A stretch of 56,043 bases of DNA from Serinicoccus sediminis (GCF_004153545.1 NZ_SDVA01000018.1:1-56043); one strand, 5' to 3'. Shown: positions 1 through 8,131, numbered from the stretch's first letter. Translations and numbers: made by a program. The notes: generated by a model not told the origin, from the letters alone.

Positions 1-1757
1 AGGCCAGCACCCGCCCGGCCGCCAGGCCCGCGCGCGGCGCCCGGGCGCTGCTGGCCGTCGCGGCGCTCGCGGTGGCCCTGGCCGCGGCGGACACCTACGT
101 CGTCGTCCTGGCGCTGACCGACATGATGGCCGGCGTCGGCGTCGGGATCGAGTCGCTGCAGCGGGGGACCCCGATCATCTCCGGCTTCCTGCTCGGCTAC
201 ATCGCCGTGCTCCCGCTCATCGGGCGGGTGTCCGACCTCGTGGACCGGCGCCGCATCCTCCTCTGGTGCCTCGTCGTCTTCGTCATCGGCTCCGCGGTGA
301 CCGCTGCCGCCGTCGAGCTGCCGGTCATGGTGGGCGGCCGCTTCCTGCAGGGGCTGGGCGGGGGAGGGCTGGTGCCGGCCACCCTCGCGCTGGTGGCCGA
401 CCTGTGGCCGCCCGGGCGCCGCGGCATGCCCCTCGGCGTCGTCGGAGCGGTCCAGGAGCTGGGGTCGGTGCTGGGGCCGCTGCTCGGCGCGCTCGTCCTC
501 GCCGTGGCCGGGTGGCGGGAGATCTTCTGGCTCAACGTCGCCCTCGGGCTGCTCGCCCTCCTCGGCGTCGCCCTCCTGCGCCCCGCGGCGCCCGCCCCCG
601 ACCGGGCGTCGCGCATGGTTGCCCCCCGCCCCGACCGAGCGTCGCGCATGGTTGCCCCTGGGGCGTCCGGGCGTCGCAGATGGTGGGTGACGGGCACGGC
701 ATACCTGCTGGCGGTGCTGGCGTCCGCGCTCTGGACGCTGACCCTGTGGGCGCCCGAGGCGCTGACCACCTCGATCGAGCTGGGGGTGCCGTTCGTGCCG
801 TTCGACCCGGCGTCCGGGTCCCGGGTCGCGACGCCGGTCGGCGCGACCGCGGCCGTGGTCACCCTGCTCCTGCTGCTGGTCACCTCGCCCCGGTGGTTGC
901 CGCTGCTGCTGCGCGCCGACCTCCTCGGCGCCACCTTCGTCGCGGTGGCGCTCGGGTCGCTGGTCCTGACCTTCTCGACGGCCGACCCCGAGGAGGAGGT
1001 GCTGGGCCCGTGGGGGGTGTGGCTGCTGCCGCTCGGCGCCGCGTCCACGGTGGCGTTCCTCCTGCGGCAGCGCCTCGCGGCGAACCCGCTCATCCCCGCC
1101 GGTGTCGTGCGGCGCCGCGTCTGGCCGGCCCTCGTCGTGAGCCTGCTCGTCGGCGCGTCCCTCGTCGCGGTCGTCGTGGACGTGCCGCTGCTGTCGCGTC
1201 TCACCCAGGGCACCGACGAGACCGACGCGGCGCTGGTCCTCGTCCGGTTCCTCGTCGCGGTGCCGGTCGGGGCGCTGCTCGGCGGGTGGCTGCTGCGCCG
1301 GGTCGGCCCGGCGGTGGTCGCGGCGCCCGGCCTGGCCCTGGCCGCGGTGTCGATCTTCGCCATGGCGCGCTGGGAGCGGGCCTCGCTCGACGAGCTGGTC
1401 GCCACCACCCTCGCGCTGGTCGGTGCCGGCTTCGGTGTCGGCCTCGCCATCGCACCGGTCAACGACGCCGCGCTGGCCGACGCCCGGCAGGACGGCCACG
1501 GCACGGTGAGCTCGCTCGTGGTCGTCGCCCGCATGGTCGGCATGGTGGTCGGTCTCGCCCTGCTCACCTCGCTGGGCCTGCGCCGCTTCCAGCTCGAGGT
1601 CGGATCGCTGCCCGACCCGACCGACACCGACGCGCTGCTCGACGCCGCGGTCGTCCAGGTGCAGACCGTCCTCACCGGCGCGGGGTATGCCGCGGCCCTC
1701 GCCGCGGTGGTCGCCCTCGCCCTGGGCTGGCGGCCGGCGGGGCGTGAGCGGGGCTGA
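1..1757 (+). CDS. MFS drug-exporter-like transporter (5' truncated)
   Basis: Integral-membrane major facilitator protein, probably a DHA2/EmrB-QacA type drug:proton antiporter. The reading frame is open from the first complete codon at position 3 (A-S-T-R-P-A-A-R...), so the true start lies before the window; a GTG at 72 falls inside the first membrane helix and is unlikely to be the start. A motif-A-like loop (GRVSDLVDRRR) follows the second helix, and a motif-C-like helix (GAVQELGSVLGPLLGALVL) follows further on. Further hydrophobic helices run to the C-terminus, consistent with 12-14 segments. A Pro/Arg-rich cytoplasmic loop contains an 11-residue unit (DRASRMVAP.. ) twice, encoded by a DNA tandem repeat. 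Substrate cannot be told from the sequence. Confidence 0.85.
   Translation, partial: ASTRPAARPARGARALLAVAALAVALAAADTYVVVLALTDMMAGVGVGIESLQRGTPIISGFLLGYIAVLPLIGRVSDLVDRRRILLWCLVVFVIGSAVTAAAVELPVMVGGRFLQGLGGGGLVPATLALVADLWPPGRRGMPLGVVGAVQELGSVLGPLLGALVLAVAGWREIFWLNVALGLLALLGVALLRPAAPAPDRASRMVAPRPDRASRMVAPGASGRRRWWVTGTAYLLAVLASALWTLTLWAPEALTTSIELGVPFVPFDPASGSRVATPVGATAAVVTLLLLLVTSPRWLPLLLRADLLGATFVAVALGSLVLTFSTADPEEEVLGPWGVWLLPLGAASTVAFLLRQRLAANPLIPAGVVRRRVWPALVVSLLVGASLVAVVVDVPLLSRLTQGTDETDAALVLVRFLVAVPVGALLGGWLLRRVGPAVVAAPGLALAAVSIFAMARWERASLDELVATTLALVGAGFGVGLAIAPVNDAALADARQDGHGTVSSLVVVARMVGMVVGLALLTSLGLRRFQLEVGSLPDPTDTDALLDAAVVQVQTVLTGAGYAAALAAVVALALGWRPAGRERG
600..665 (+). repeat. 33-bp in-frame tandem repeat inside the MFS gene
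   Basis: Two copies with a 33-bp period (starting at 600 and 633) share GCGTCGCGCATGGTTGCCCC; a third degenerate copy (GGGCGTCGCAGATGGT) follows at about 669. Encodes PDRASRMVAP twice in a loop between helices. Confidence 0.8.
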
Positions 1758-1769
1758 CGGGCGGGAGGC

Positions 1770-2705
1770 CTACTCCTCCGGGGTGCCCTGGTGGAAGCGC
1801 TGCTGCCACCGCTGCCCGGAGCGTTGCCACAGCGAGCTGCGCACCGTGCTGGTCCCAGCCCCGACGCCGCGCCACACCAGCAGCACGTGGTCGCGCGAGA
1901 GGCGCTGCACGTCGACCACCTCGAGCTCCACCCGGTCGGCCAGCGGCGCGATCTCCTCGAGCATCTCCGCGCGGCTCCACCGGCGGCCCGAGCGGCCGAT
2001 CTCCTGCCAGGCCGGGTGCAGCAGCGCCGCGACGGCCGCGGGGTCGGAGCGCACCTCGCTGGTGAGCAGCGAGCGCTCCAGCGCCACCACCTCGTCCTCG
2101 TCGGCCGGCTCGTCGCCGGACCCGCCCCGCGGCCCGTCGACAGCGTCGCCGACCGGCCCGTCCACAGCGTCGTCGCCCAGCGAGAACAGGTCCGCCTGCG
2201 GCCGCGTGCCCCCGACCTCGAAGGCGTGCTCCGTCGGCGCCGACCCGACCACGAAGCCGGGGCCGCTGCTCGGTTCGCGCCCCGCGGCATACGCCTGGGC
2301 GGCGGCGTTGGCCAGCCGGTCGGCCTGCTCGTTGAGCGCGTGCCCGGCATGACCCTTGACCCACTGGAAGCGCACGTTGGGGCGCATCGCGGCGTCCAGC
2401 GCCTTGATGATCTCGACGTTGGCGACCGGCTTGCCGTCCCCCTTCTTCCAGCCGCGGCGCTTCCACCCGGGCATCCACTGGGTGATGGACTTGATGGCGT
2501 ACTGCGAGTCGCACAGGACCAGCAGGTCGTCGTCGAGGTCGGCGGTCTGCTGCAGCAGGTCCAGCACCGCGGTGAGCTCGCCCATGTTGTTGGTGCCGTG
2601 CCGCCACCCGCCGCTGGCCCAGCGGTCGGCGTCGACGTACCACCCCCAGCCCGCCGGACCAGGGTTTTCGAGAGCGGATCCGTCCGCGGCGGCCACGACA
2701 GTCAT
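1770..2705 (-). CDS. rnhA: Ribonuclease HI fused to a C-terminal DUF4440/SnoaL-like domain
   Basis: Residues 1-145 are a type-1 RNase H that cleaves the RNA strand of RNA:DNA hybrids: catalytic Asp8 (AADGS), Glu in NNMGEL, Asp in LCDSQYAIKS, the basic handle region WKRRGWKKGDGKPVAN, WVKGHAGHALNEQAD with the last catalytic Asp. After a low-complexity Asp/Gly-rich linker, residues about 200-311 look like a DUF4440/NTF2-like domain (LERSLLTSEVRSDPAAVAALLHP, LLVWRG). 311 aa against about 150 for a stand-alone RNase HI. Start chosen at ATG 2705 because the RNase H fold starts there and a TACCCT box lies 7 nt upstream; an ATG 13 codons earlier (2744) would add only Pro-rich residues. Convergent with the MFS gene, divergent from the HhH gene. 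Confidence 0.88.
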   Translation of the reverse strand: MTVVAAADGSALENPGPAGWGWYVDADRWASGGWRHGTNNMGELTAVLDLLQQTADLDDDLLVLCDSQYAIKSITQWMPGWKRRGWKKGDGKPVANVEIIKALDAAMRPNVRFQWVKGHAGHALNEQADRLANAAAQAYAAGREPSSGPGFVVGSAPTEHAFEVGGTRPQADLFSLGDDAVDGPVGDAVDGPRGGSGDEPADEDEVVALERSLLTSEVRSDPAAVAALLHPAWQEIGRSGRRWSRAEMLEEIAPLADRVELEVVDVQRLSRDHVLLVWRGVGAGTSTVRSSLWQRSGQRWQQRFHQGTPEE

Positions 2706-2712
2706 GGGGTCC

Positions 2713-2718
2713 AGGGTA
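2713..2718 (-). promoter_or_regulatory. -10 box of leaderless rnhA
   Basis: TACCCT on the minus strand, 7 nt before ATG 2705, the geometry of a leaderless actinobacterial promoter. Confidence 0.5.
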
Positions 2719-2811
2719 GGAGACGGGAGGGCGCCCCCCGGCACCGAGCGCGGGACGGGGTGGTCGTGGGGTGCGCGGGTGCTGCCCCGCCCGCTCCGCC
2801 GCGGGAGGTCC

Positions 2812-2817
2812 TAGGCT
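2812..2817 (+). promoter_or_regulatory. -10 box of leaderless HhH-GPD gene
   Basis: TAGGCT followed by 6 nt (GACGGC) and ATG 2824; no Shine-Dalgarno in between. Confidence 0.55.
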
Positions 2818-2823
2818 GACGGC

Positions 2824-3405
2824 ATGACCGGCACCCTGCACCTGGTCGGCGAGGCCGAGGCCGACCGCATCCTGACCGAGCACCCGTTCGCCCTGCTGAC
2901 CGGCATGCTGCTGGACCAGCAGATCCCCATGGAGGTGGCCTTCGACGGGCCCCGCAAGATCGTCGAGCGGCTCGGCTCGGTCGACCCGCGGGCCATCGCG
3001 GACACCGACCCCGAGGAGTTCGTCGCGCTGTGCGCCACCCCGCCCTCGGTGCACCGCTTCCCGAGGTCGATGGGCCAGCGGGTGCACGACCTCGCGACCG
3101 CCGTCGTCCGCGACTACGACGGCGACACCGCGGCGATCTGGACCGACGGCGACCCGGACGGCCGGGAGGTGCTCAAGCGGCTCAAGGCGCTGCCCGGCTT
3201 CGGTGACCAGAAGGCCCGCATCTTCCTCGCGCTCCTGGGCAAGCAGCGGGGCCTGCGCGCGGAGGGCTGGCGCGAGGCGGCCGGCGACTACGGCCGGGAG
3301 GGCGTGCACATGTCGATCGCGGACGTCACGGGGGCCGACTCGCTGCAGCAGGTGCGGGCCTACAAGAGGGAGAAGAAGGCCGCCGCCAAGGCTGCCCAGG
3401 GGTGA
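2824..3405 (+). CDS. HhH-GPD family base-excision repair-like protein
   Basis: 193 aa, matching the actinobacterial uncharacterised HhH-GPD family (TIGR03252 type). The N-terminal helices (HPFALLTGMLLDQQIPMEVAFDGP) resemble the DNA-glycosylase core, and a helix-hairpin-helix LKALPGFGDQKARIFLALLGKQ lies near residue 120. No Fe-S cysteine cluster is visible. Presumably excises or recognises damaged bases; substrate unknown. Its stop overlaps the GTG of the next MFS gene by 4 bp (GTGA), so the two are probably co-transcribed. The start is leaderless, 6 nt after TAGGCT. Confidence 0.85.
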   Translation: MTGTLHLVGEAEADRILTEHPFALLTGMLLDQQIPMEVAFDGPRKIVERLGSVDPRAIADTDPEEFVALCATPPSVHRFPRSMGQRVHDLATAVVRDYDGDTAAIWTDGDPDGREVLKRLKALPGFGDQKARIFLALLGKQRGLRAEGWREAAGDYGREGVHMSIADVTGADSLQQVRAYKREKKAAAKAAQG

Positions 3406-4622
3406 GCGGCGCCCCCCTCGGACCGTCCGGTGCCCTGACCTCGCCCCGGGGCTCGGTGTGGTCCAGCCCGGGCATGCTGGCGCTCGCGCTGCTCGCGACC
3501 GCCGGGTTCACGGGGTATGCCTCGCTGCTCCCGGTCGCCCCGCTGTGGGCGGTCGCGGGCGGGGCGGACAGCGCCGGGGCCGGTCTGGTCAACTTCGTGC
3601 TCCTCGGCACCACGGTGGCCACGCAGTTCGCCGTGCCGTGGGCCGTCCGCCGGGCGGGGTGGGCCCTCGTGCTCTCCCTCGGCATGGTGTTCCTCGGGGT
3701 GCCCTCGCTGCTGCACCTGCTCACGGCCGACCTCGGGCCGGTCCTGGCCCTGTCCGCGGTCCGCGGGGTGGGGTTCGGCATCCTCACGGTGGCGGCCAAC
3801 GCCGCCGCGGTGCTGCTCGTCGAGCCGGCGCGGCGGGGTGCGGCGGTGGGGGCCTACTCCTTCGCGCTGTCCCTGCCGCTGGTCGTCGTCATGCCGGTGG
3901 GGGGCTGGGTCGCCGAGTCGGTCGGTTTCTGGCCGGTCTTCGCCGTCGGCGCGCTGCCTCTGGCCGGCATCCCCGCCTGTCTCGCGGTGGCACGGCACCT
4001 TCCCCACCGCTCCACGCACGACGCCGGCCACACCGAGGTGGCCGAGCCGGGCACGCCGCGGGCCACCTCCCTGGCGCTGCTGCGGCCCACGCTCGTCCTG
4101 CTGGCCATCACCTTCGCCGGGGGCGCCGTCATCACCTTCGCCCCGCAGATGGTGGAGGTGCCCTGGCTGTCGGCAGCCGGGCTCTTCGCCGTCGGGCTGC
4201 TCTCCGCCGTGACCCGGTGGCAGGTGGGCGGGCTCGCCGACCGCACCGGCGCGCAGCGGCTGCTCGTGCCCGCGGTGCTCGTCACCGTGCTGGTGCTGGG
4301 CTCCTTCGCGTGGGTGGTCCGCACCCCCGTGGACACCTCCCGCGCGCTCCCCTGGATCCTCGTCTGCGCCCTCGTCGGGGTCTGCTACGGCACCCTGCAG
4401 ACCCTGACGATGCTGCGCGCCTTCGAGGCGGCCGGGCCCCGTCGGGTGGGCGCGGCCAGCGCGGTGTGGAACGCCGGCTTCGACACCGGCACCGCCACCG
4501 GCTCGCTCGTCGTCGGCGGGGTGGCGGTGGCCTCCGGCTTCGGACCGGGTATGGCGCTCGCCGCCCTCCTCTGCCTGCTCACCGTGCCGCTGGCCCGGGC
4601 TCGGCCGCGCCCGCCCCGCTGA
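3402..4622 (+). CDS. MFS transporter
   Basis: 406-aa membrane protein with about 12 hydrophobic segments (first one GMLALALLATAGFTGYASLLPVAPLW). Family: major facilitator, SetA/YfcJ-like actinobacterial clade; the transported solute cannot be inferred. GTG start overlaps the stop of the HhH-GPD gene, so translation is coupled. A cytoplasmic loop between helices 6 and 7 is His-rich (LPHRSTHDAGHTE). The C-terminus ends in a basic tail RARPRPPR. Convergent with xthA, 24 bp between stop codons. Confidence 0.82.
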   Translation: MSGAPLGPSGALTSPRGSVWSSPGMLALALLATAGFTGYASLLPVAPLWAVAGGADSAGAGLVNFVLLGTTVATQFAVPWAVRRAGWALVLSLGMVFLGVPSLLHLLTADLGPVLALSAVRGVGFGILTVAANAAAVLLVEPARRGAAVGAYSFALSLPLVVVMPVGGWVAESVGFWPVFAVGALPLAGIPACLAVARHLPHRSTHDAGHTEVAEPGTPRATSLALLRPTLVLLAITFAGGAVITFAPQMVEVPWLSAAGLFAVGLLSAVTRWQVGGLADRTGAQRLLVPAVLVTVLVLGSFAWVVRTPVDTSRALPWILVCALVGVCYGTLQTLTMLRAFEAAGPRRVGAASAVWNAGFDTGTATGSLVVGGVAVASGFGPGMALAALLCLLTVPLARARPRPPR

Positions 4623-4646
4623 CGCCGGGACCCGGCGGTCGGGAGC

Positions 4647-5465
4647 TCAGCGGTCAGAGGCTCGGCGGTCGGCCAGGTCCACGACGACGGGGGCGTGGTC
4701 CGAGGCGCCCTTGCCCTTGCGCTCCTCGCGGTCGATGAAGGCGCCCTCGACCCGCTGCGCGAGGGCGGGCGAGCCGAGGCAGAAGTCGATGCGCATGCCG
4801 CGCCGCTTGGGGAAGGCCAGCTGCGTGTAGTCCCAGTAGGTGAAGGTCCCCGGGCCGGGCGTGTGCTCGCGGGTGACGTCGGCATACCCCGCCCGGACGA
4901 CCGCGTCGAAGGCGTCGCGCTCCGCCGGGCTGGTGTGCGTCTTGCCCTCGTAGTACTCCACCGACCAGACGTCGTCGTCGGTGGGGGCGATGTTCCAGTC
5001 GCCCATGAGGGCGACCGGTGCCCCCGCGTCCTGCTCGAGCCACGCCTGGCCCGCGTCCCGCAGCGCCTCGAGCCAGCGCAGCTTGTAGTCCAGGTGGGGG
5101 TCCTGCAGGGACCGGCCGTTGGGCACGTAGAGGCTCCACACCCGCACCCCGCCGCAGGTCGCCCCCAGCGCCCGGGCCTCGACCGCGGGCTCGGCGCCCT
5201 CCGGTGCCCACGCGGGCTGGCCGGGGAAGGACGTGACGACGTCGGCCAGCCCCACCCGGCTGACGATGGCCACCCCGTTCCACTGGTTCAGGCCGACGTG
5301 CGCGACCTCGTACCCGGCCTGCTCGAACGGCAGCAGCGGGAACTGGTCGTCGCGGCACTTGGTCTCCTGCAGCGCGAGGACGTCGACGTCGTGCCGGTCC
5401 AGGAAGTCGACCGCACGGTCCACCCTGGTCCGGATGCTGTTGCAGTTCCACGTCGCGATACGCAC
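4647..5465 (-). CDS. xthA: Exodeoxyribonuclease III / AP endonuclease
   Basis: 272 aa, usual length for the family. Removes AP sites and 3' blocking groups in base-excision repair. Seen: RIATWNCNSIRTR at the N-terminus (metal/substrate Asn), LQETKCRDDQFP (metal Glu), NGRSLQDPHLDYKLRWLEAL, MGDWNIAPTDDDVW (Asp/Asn pair), RIDFCLGSP, and the catalytic ASDHAPVVVDL near the C-terminus. GTG start at 5465 is chosen because the conserved RIATWN begins there and a TAGGGT box sits 6 nt upstream (leaderless). Divergent from the DUF2231 gene. Confidence 0.93.
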   Translation of the reverse strand: MRIATWNCNSIRTRVDRAVDFLDRHDVDVLALQETKCRDDQFPLLPFEQAGYEVAHVGLNQWNGVAIVSRVGLADVVTSFPGQPAWAPEGAEPAVEARALGATCGGVRVWSLYVPNGRSLQDPHLDYKLRWLEALRDAGQAWLEQDAGAPVALMGDWNIAPTDDDVWSVEYYEGKTHTSPAERDAFDAVVRAGYADVTREHTPGPGTFTYWDYTQLAFPKRRGMRIDFCLGSPALAQRVEGAFIDREERKGKGASDHAPVVVDLADRRASDR

Positions 5466-5471
5466 ACGGGC

Positions 5472-5477
5472 ACCCTA
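5472..5477 (-). promoter_or_regulatory. -10 box of leaderless xthA
   Basis: TAGGGT on the minus strand, 6 nt (GCCCGT) before the GTG at 5465. Confidence 0.55.
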
Positions 5478-5578
5478 CGTGCCCCGCCGACCCCAGGTGT
5501 CCCGCTGCTGGCTCACAGGCGGATCCCAGCCACGAGGGAAACAGTTGAGTCTTCATCTACCCGCCCCGGGAGGTCGTC

Positions 5579-6031
5579 ATGCTGGGTCTACCGGTCCACC
5601 CCCTGCTCGTCCACTTCGCGATCGTGCTCCTGCTGCTCGCGGCCGGCGCCCAGCTGCTGGTCGTCGTGCTGCCGCGCTTCCGCCGCTGGCTGGGCTGGGG
5701 TATGCCGCTGCTCGCCGTCGTCGCGGCCGTCGTCGCCCGGGTGACGCAGAGCTTCGGCGAGATCCTGCTGCAGTCGGTCGGCAGCAGCCAGATCCTGGAG
5801 GAGCACGGGGCGTGGGGCGTCCGCACCGGGGTGGCCGGGATCATCCTCGCCGTCCTCAGCGTGCTGCACTGGGTGGCCACCTCGCCGTGGGGGCGCTCGC
5901 GCTGGGCGGGCCGGTGGCCGGGGTGGGTCGGGACGGCCCTCGGGGTGCTGGCCGCCGTGGCCGCGGTCTGGGCGGTCGTCGCCGTCACGCTCGCCGGGCA
6001 CACCGGCGCCACGTCCGTCTGGGGTGGCTGA
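5579..6031 (+). CDS. DUF2231 family membrane protein
   Basis: 150-aa polytopic protein with four hydrophobic segments. It opens with the DUF2231 signature GLPVHPLLVHFAIVLLLLA, followed by LGWGMPLLAVVAAVVARVTQ and HGAWGVRTGVAGIILAVLSVLHWVA. Two His residues (VHPLLVH) in the first segment are typical of the family, suspected but not shown to bind heme or metal. Good ribosome site GGGAGG 7 nt before ATG 5579. Lies upstream of the zinc lipoprotein, which has its own promoter. Confidence 0.82.
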   Translation: MLGLPVHPLLVHFAIVLLLLAAGAQLLVVVLPRFRRWLGWGMPLLAVVAAVVARVTQSFGEILLQSVGSSQILEEHGAWGVRTGVAGIILAVLSVLHWVATSPWGRSRWAGRWPGWVGTALGVLAAVAAVWAVVAVTLAGHTGATSVWGG

Positions 6032-6102
6032 CACCGCTCTCGGTAACGGACGGGGCCGGTCGCGGTCGCCGCACGACGCCCCGCACCCCGCGGGGCGACG
6101 AC

Positions 6103-6136
6103 TTGACCTGCACGCCGATATTGATAATGATTCCCA
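6103..6136 (+). promoter_or_regulatory. Promoter with Zur-box-like operator upstream of the AztD-like gene
   Basis: TTGACC at 6103-6108 is a fair -35. The downstream stretch 6119-6131 is locally A+T-rich and supplies the -10. It overlaps TGATAATGATTCCCA (6122-6136), which matches the 15-bp Streptomyces Zur consensus TGAAAATGATTTTCA at 12 of 15 positions. The box ends 1 nt before the ATG at 6138, so a bound zinc-loaded Zur would block transcription. Confidence 0.65.
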
Positions 6137-6137
6137 C

Positions 6138-7613
6138 ATGCATACAAGACTTCTGCCCCTGACCGTGGCCGCCTCGCTCCTGCTCGTGGGGTGTGCCACG
6201 GGGTCCACGACGTCCGGTGCGGGGAGCGCGGAGCAGGAGGCCGACGCCGCCAGCACCGGGGACACCGAGTCCGACAGGTCCGCGGACTCCAGCGAGACGA
6301 CCTCCGAGGAGGAGTCGGGAGACGGCTCCGAAGGTGAGTCCGAGGCGGCCCCGACCATCGAGGCCGGCGGCCCGAGCCCGCGGCTGGGGGTCACCTACGA
6401 CGGCGGCGTCATGGTGCTCGACGCCCTGTCGCTCGAGGTGGTGGGGGAGATGGAGGCCGAGGGCTTCACCCGGCTCAACCCGGCCGGTGACGGGCGCCAC
6501 CTGTTCCTCACCGACGGCGACGCCTTCCGGCTCCTGGACGCCGGGACGTGGAGCGAGCCGCACGGCAACCACGACCACAGCTACACCACCGAGCCGCGGC
6601 TCACCGACCTGACCGCCGACGGTTCCCACCCCGGCCACGTGGTCCGGCACGGCGGCACGACCGCCCTCTACTTCGACGGCGCCGGTCGGATCGACATCCT
6701 GGACCCCGCCGAGCTGGACGCCACGGCGAGCGAGCTCCCGGTCACCGGGTCGATCGAGGTGGACGAGCCCCACCACGGCGTCGCGGTGCACCTCGAGGAC
6801 GGGTCGCTGCTGCAGACCGTCGGCACCGAGGACGAGCGCACCGGCGCCATGGTCACCGGACCCGACGGCGAGCAGATCGCCACCACGGACGAGTGCCCGG
6901 GGGTGCACGGCGAGACCGTCGCGGAGGGCGAGGCCGTCGTGCTCGGCTGCGAGGACGGCCCGGTGATCTTCGCCGACGGCAGCTTCTCGAAGGTCGAGGC
7001 CCCCGACGAGTACGCCCGGACGGGCAACGTCGCCGGCTCGGAGGAGTCGCACGTCGTCCTGGGCGACTACAAGGTGGACGAGGACGCCGAGCTGGAGCGC
7101 CCGGAGCGGGTCAGCCTCATCGACACCGAGACCGCGCAGATGCAGCTCGTCGAGCTGGGCACGTCCTACAGCTTCCGCTCGCTGGGCCGCGGCCCGCAGG
7201 GTGAGGCCCTCGTCCTCGGCACCGACGGCCAGCTCCACGTCATCGACCCGGACAGCGGCGAGATCACCGAGGAGATCCCGGTCGTGCAGGAGTGGGAGGA
7301 GCCGATGGAGTGGCAGGACCCGCGGCCGACGCTCTTCGTCATGGGCCAGTTCGCCTACGTGTCCGAGCCCTCCACGAGCGAGATCCACATCGTCGACCTG
7401 GCCTCGATGGACGTCATCGACTCGGCCACCGTGCCGCACGAGCCCAACGAGCTCTCGGGCGTCACCGGGGACGTCGAGCCGGAGCACGCCCACGAGCATC
7501 AGCACGAGGACGAGGACCACGAGGACGAGGGTCACGACCACGAGGGTGAGGGCGAGGAGCACGACCACGAGGGTCACGACCACGAGGAGCAGACGGAGGG
7601 CGCGGACTCCTGA
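6138..7613 (+). CDS. AztD-like zinc metallochaperone lipoprotein with His-rich tail
   Basis: 491-aa exported lipoprotein: signal peptide MHTRLLPLTVAASLLLVGC with lipobox LVGC (lipidated Cys19), then a Ser/Glu-rich linker to about residue 75. Next comes a beta-propeller-like domain (residues about 80-445) with AztD-type His motifs (GNHDHSYTTEPRL, SHPGHVVRHGG, EPHHGVAVH, CPGVHGE). The last 45 residues are an acidic His-rich tail (HEHQHEDEDHEDEGHDHEG...). AztD proteins receive zinc outside the membrane and hand it to an AztC/ZnuA-like binding protein of an ABC importer; no aztABC genes are in the window, so it is an orphan here. ATG 6138 is chosen because the signal peptide begins there; a GTG at 6024 would put the Zur box inside the gene. 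Stop directly abuts the convergent SRPBCC stop. Confidence 0.72.
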   Translation: MHTRLLPLTVAASLLLVGCATGSTTSGAGSAEQEADAASTGDTESDRSADSSETTSEEESGDGSEGESEAAPTIEAGGPSPRLGVTYDGGVMVLDALSLEVVGEMEAEGFTRLNPAGDGRHLFLTDGDAFRLLDAGTWSEPHGNHDHSYTTEPRLTDLTADGSHPGHVVRHGGTTALYFDGAGRIDILDPAELDATASELPVTGSIEVDEPHHGVAVHLEDGSLLQTVGTEDERTGAMVTGPDGEQIATTDECPGVHGETVAEGEAVVLGCEDGPVIFADGSFSKVEAPDEYARTGNVAGSEESHVVLGDYKVDEDAELERPERVSLIDTETAQMQLVELGTSYSFRSLGRGPQGEALVLGTDGQLHVIDPDSGEITEEIPVVQEWEEPMEWQDPRPTLFVMGQFAYVSEPSTSEIHIVDLASMDVIDSATVPHEPNELSGVTGDVEPEHAHEHQHEDEDHEDEGHDHEGEGEEHDHEGHDHEEQTEGADS

Positions 7614-8024
7614 TCAGGGTCGCGTGATCTGACGCACGGCACGCAGGTATGCCGCGCGCACGGCCGGGGACGCCAGCGCCGCGACGGCGCCGGGCACCCC
7701 GGCCACGGCATACGTCTGCTCCCAGCGGATCCGGGTGTCGGCGCCCGCGGGGCGCAGGGTGACGTCGATGCGGCCGGTGAGGGGGCGGCCGACCTTCTCG
7801 ATGACGGCCCGGTCGTAGGGCTCCCAGAGCCGCACGACCATCTCGTCGTCGACGTGGACCGGGCCGAGGCGGGTCCGGGCGACGAAGCCGGCGCCCGGAC
7901 CGAGCGGCTCGCCGACGGTCGTGGTCAGGGGGATCGCGGCGGTGTGCCGGTCGAGGTCCCACAGCCGCTCCCACACCTGGGCGGGCGGGCCCGGCACCAG
8001 CACGTCGAACCAGAACTCGGCCAT
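7614..8024 (-). CDS. SRPBCC family (polyketide cyclase/START-like) protein
   Basis: 136-aa protein of the SRPBCC fold: MAEFWFDVLVPGPPAQVWERLWDLDRHTAAIPLTT at the start, GFVARTRLGPVHVDDEMVVRLWEPY in the middle and a C-terminal amphipathic helix (VAALASPAVRAAYLRAVRQI). Such proteins bind hydrophobic ligands in a helix-grip cavity; the ligand is unknown. The ATG at 8024 follows TAGGGT by 6 nt (leaderless). Last codon meets the aztD-like stop with no gap. Confidence 0.78.
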   Translation of the reverse strand: MAEFWFDVLVPGPPAQVWERLWDLDRHTAAIPLTTTVGEPLGPGAGFVARTRLGPVHVDDEMVVRLWEPYDRAVIEKVGRPLTGRIDVTLRPAGADTRIRWEQTYAVAGVPGAVAALASPAVRAAYLRAVRQITRP

Positions 8025-8030
8025 GCCGCC

Positions 8031-8036
8031 ACCCTA
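8031..8036 (-). promoter_or_regulatory. -10 box of leaderless SRPBCC gene
   Basis: TAGGGT on the minus strand, 6 nt (GGCGGC) before ATG 8024. Confidence 0.55.
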
Positions 8037-8065
8037 GGCCACCCCACGCCGCCCGCCGCCCGCAC

Positions 8066-8131
8066 AGGACGCGTCCTCCGTCGACACCGGACGCGTCCTC
8101 CGTCGACACAGGACGTGTGCTCCGGACGACG
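8066..8131 (+). repeat. Three-copy 22-bp intergenic repeat array
   Basis: Copies at 8066-8087, 8088-8109 and 8110-8131. The first two differ only at their first base and share GGACGCGTCCTCCGTCGACA; the third is diverged (GGACGTGTGCTCCG). The same unit family occurs again at 23277-23342. Lies between divergent SRPBCC and nfo genes, no spacers between copies. Confidence 0.85.

Noticed and set aside
197-2350. Long minus-strand open frame opposite the MFS exporter
   Set aside because: Arg/Ser/Thr/Ala-rich shadow of a high-G+C gene; the MFS and RNase H frames carry all recognisable motifs.
5988-6137. N-terminal extension of the AztD-like protein from a GTG at 6024
   Set aside because: The added residues are Arg/His-rich, and would bury a lipoprotein signal peptide and the Zur box inside the gene.
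8066-8131. CRISPR-like array
   Set aside because: Repeats are directly adjacent without spacers, only three copies, no cas genes nearby; same for 23277-23342.
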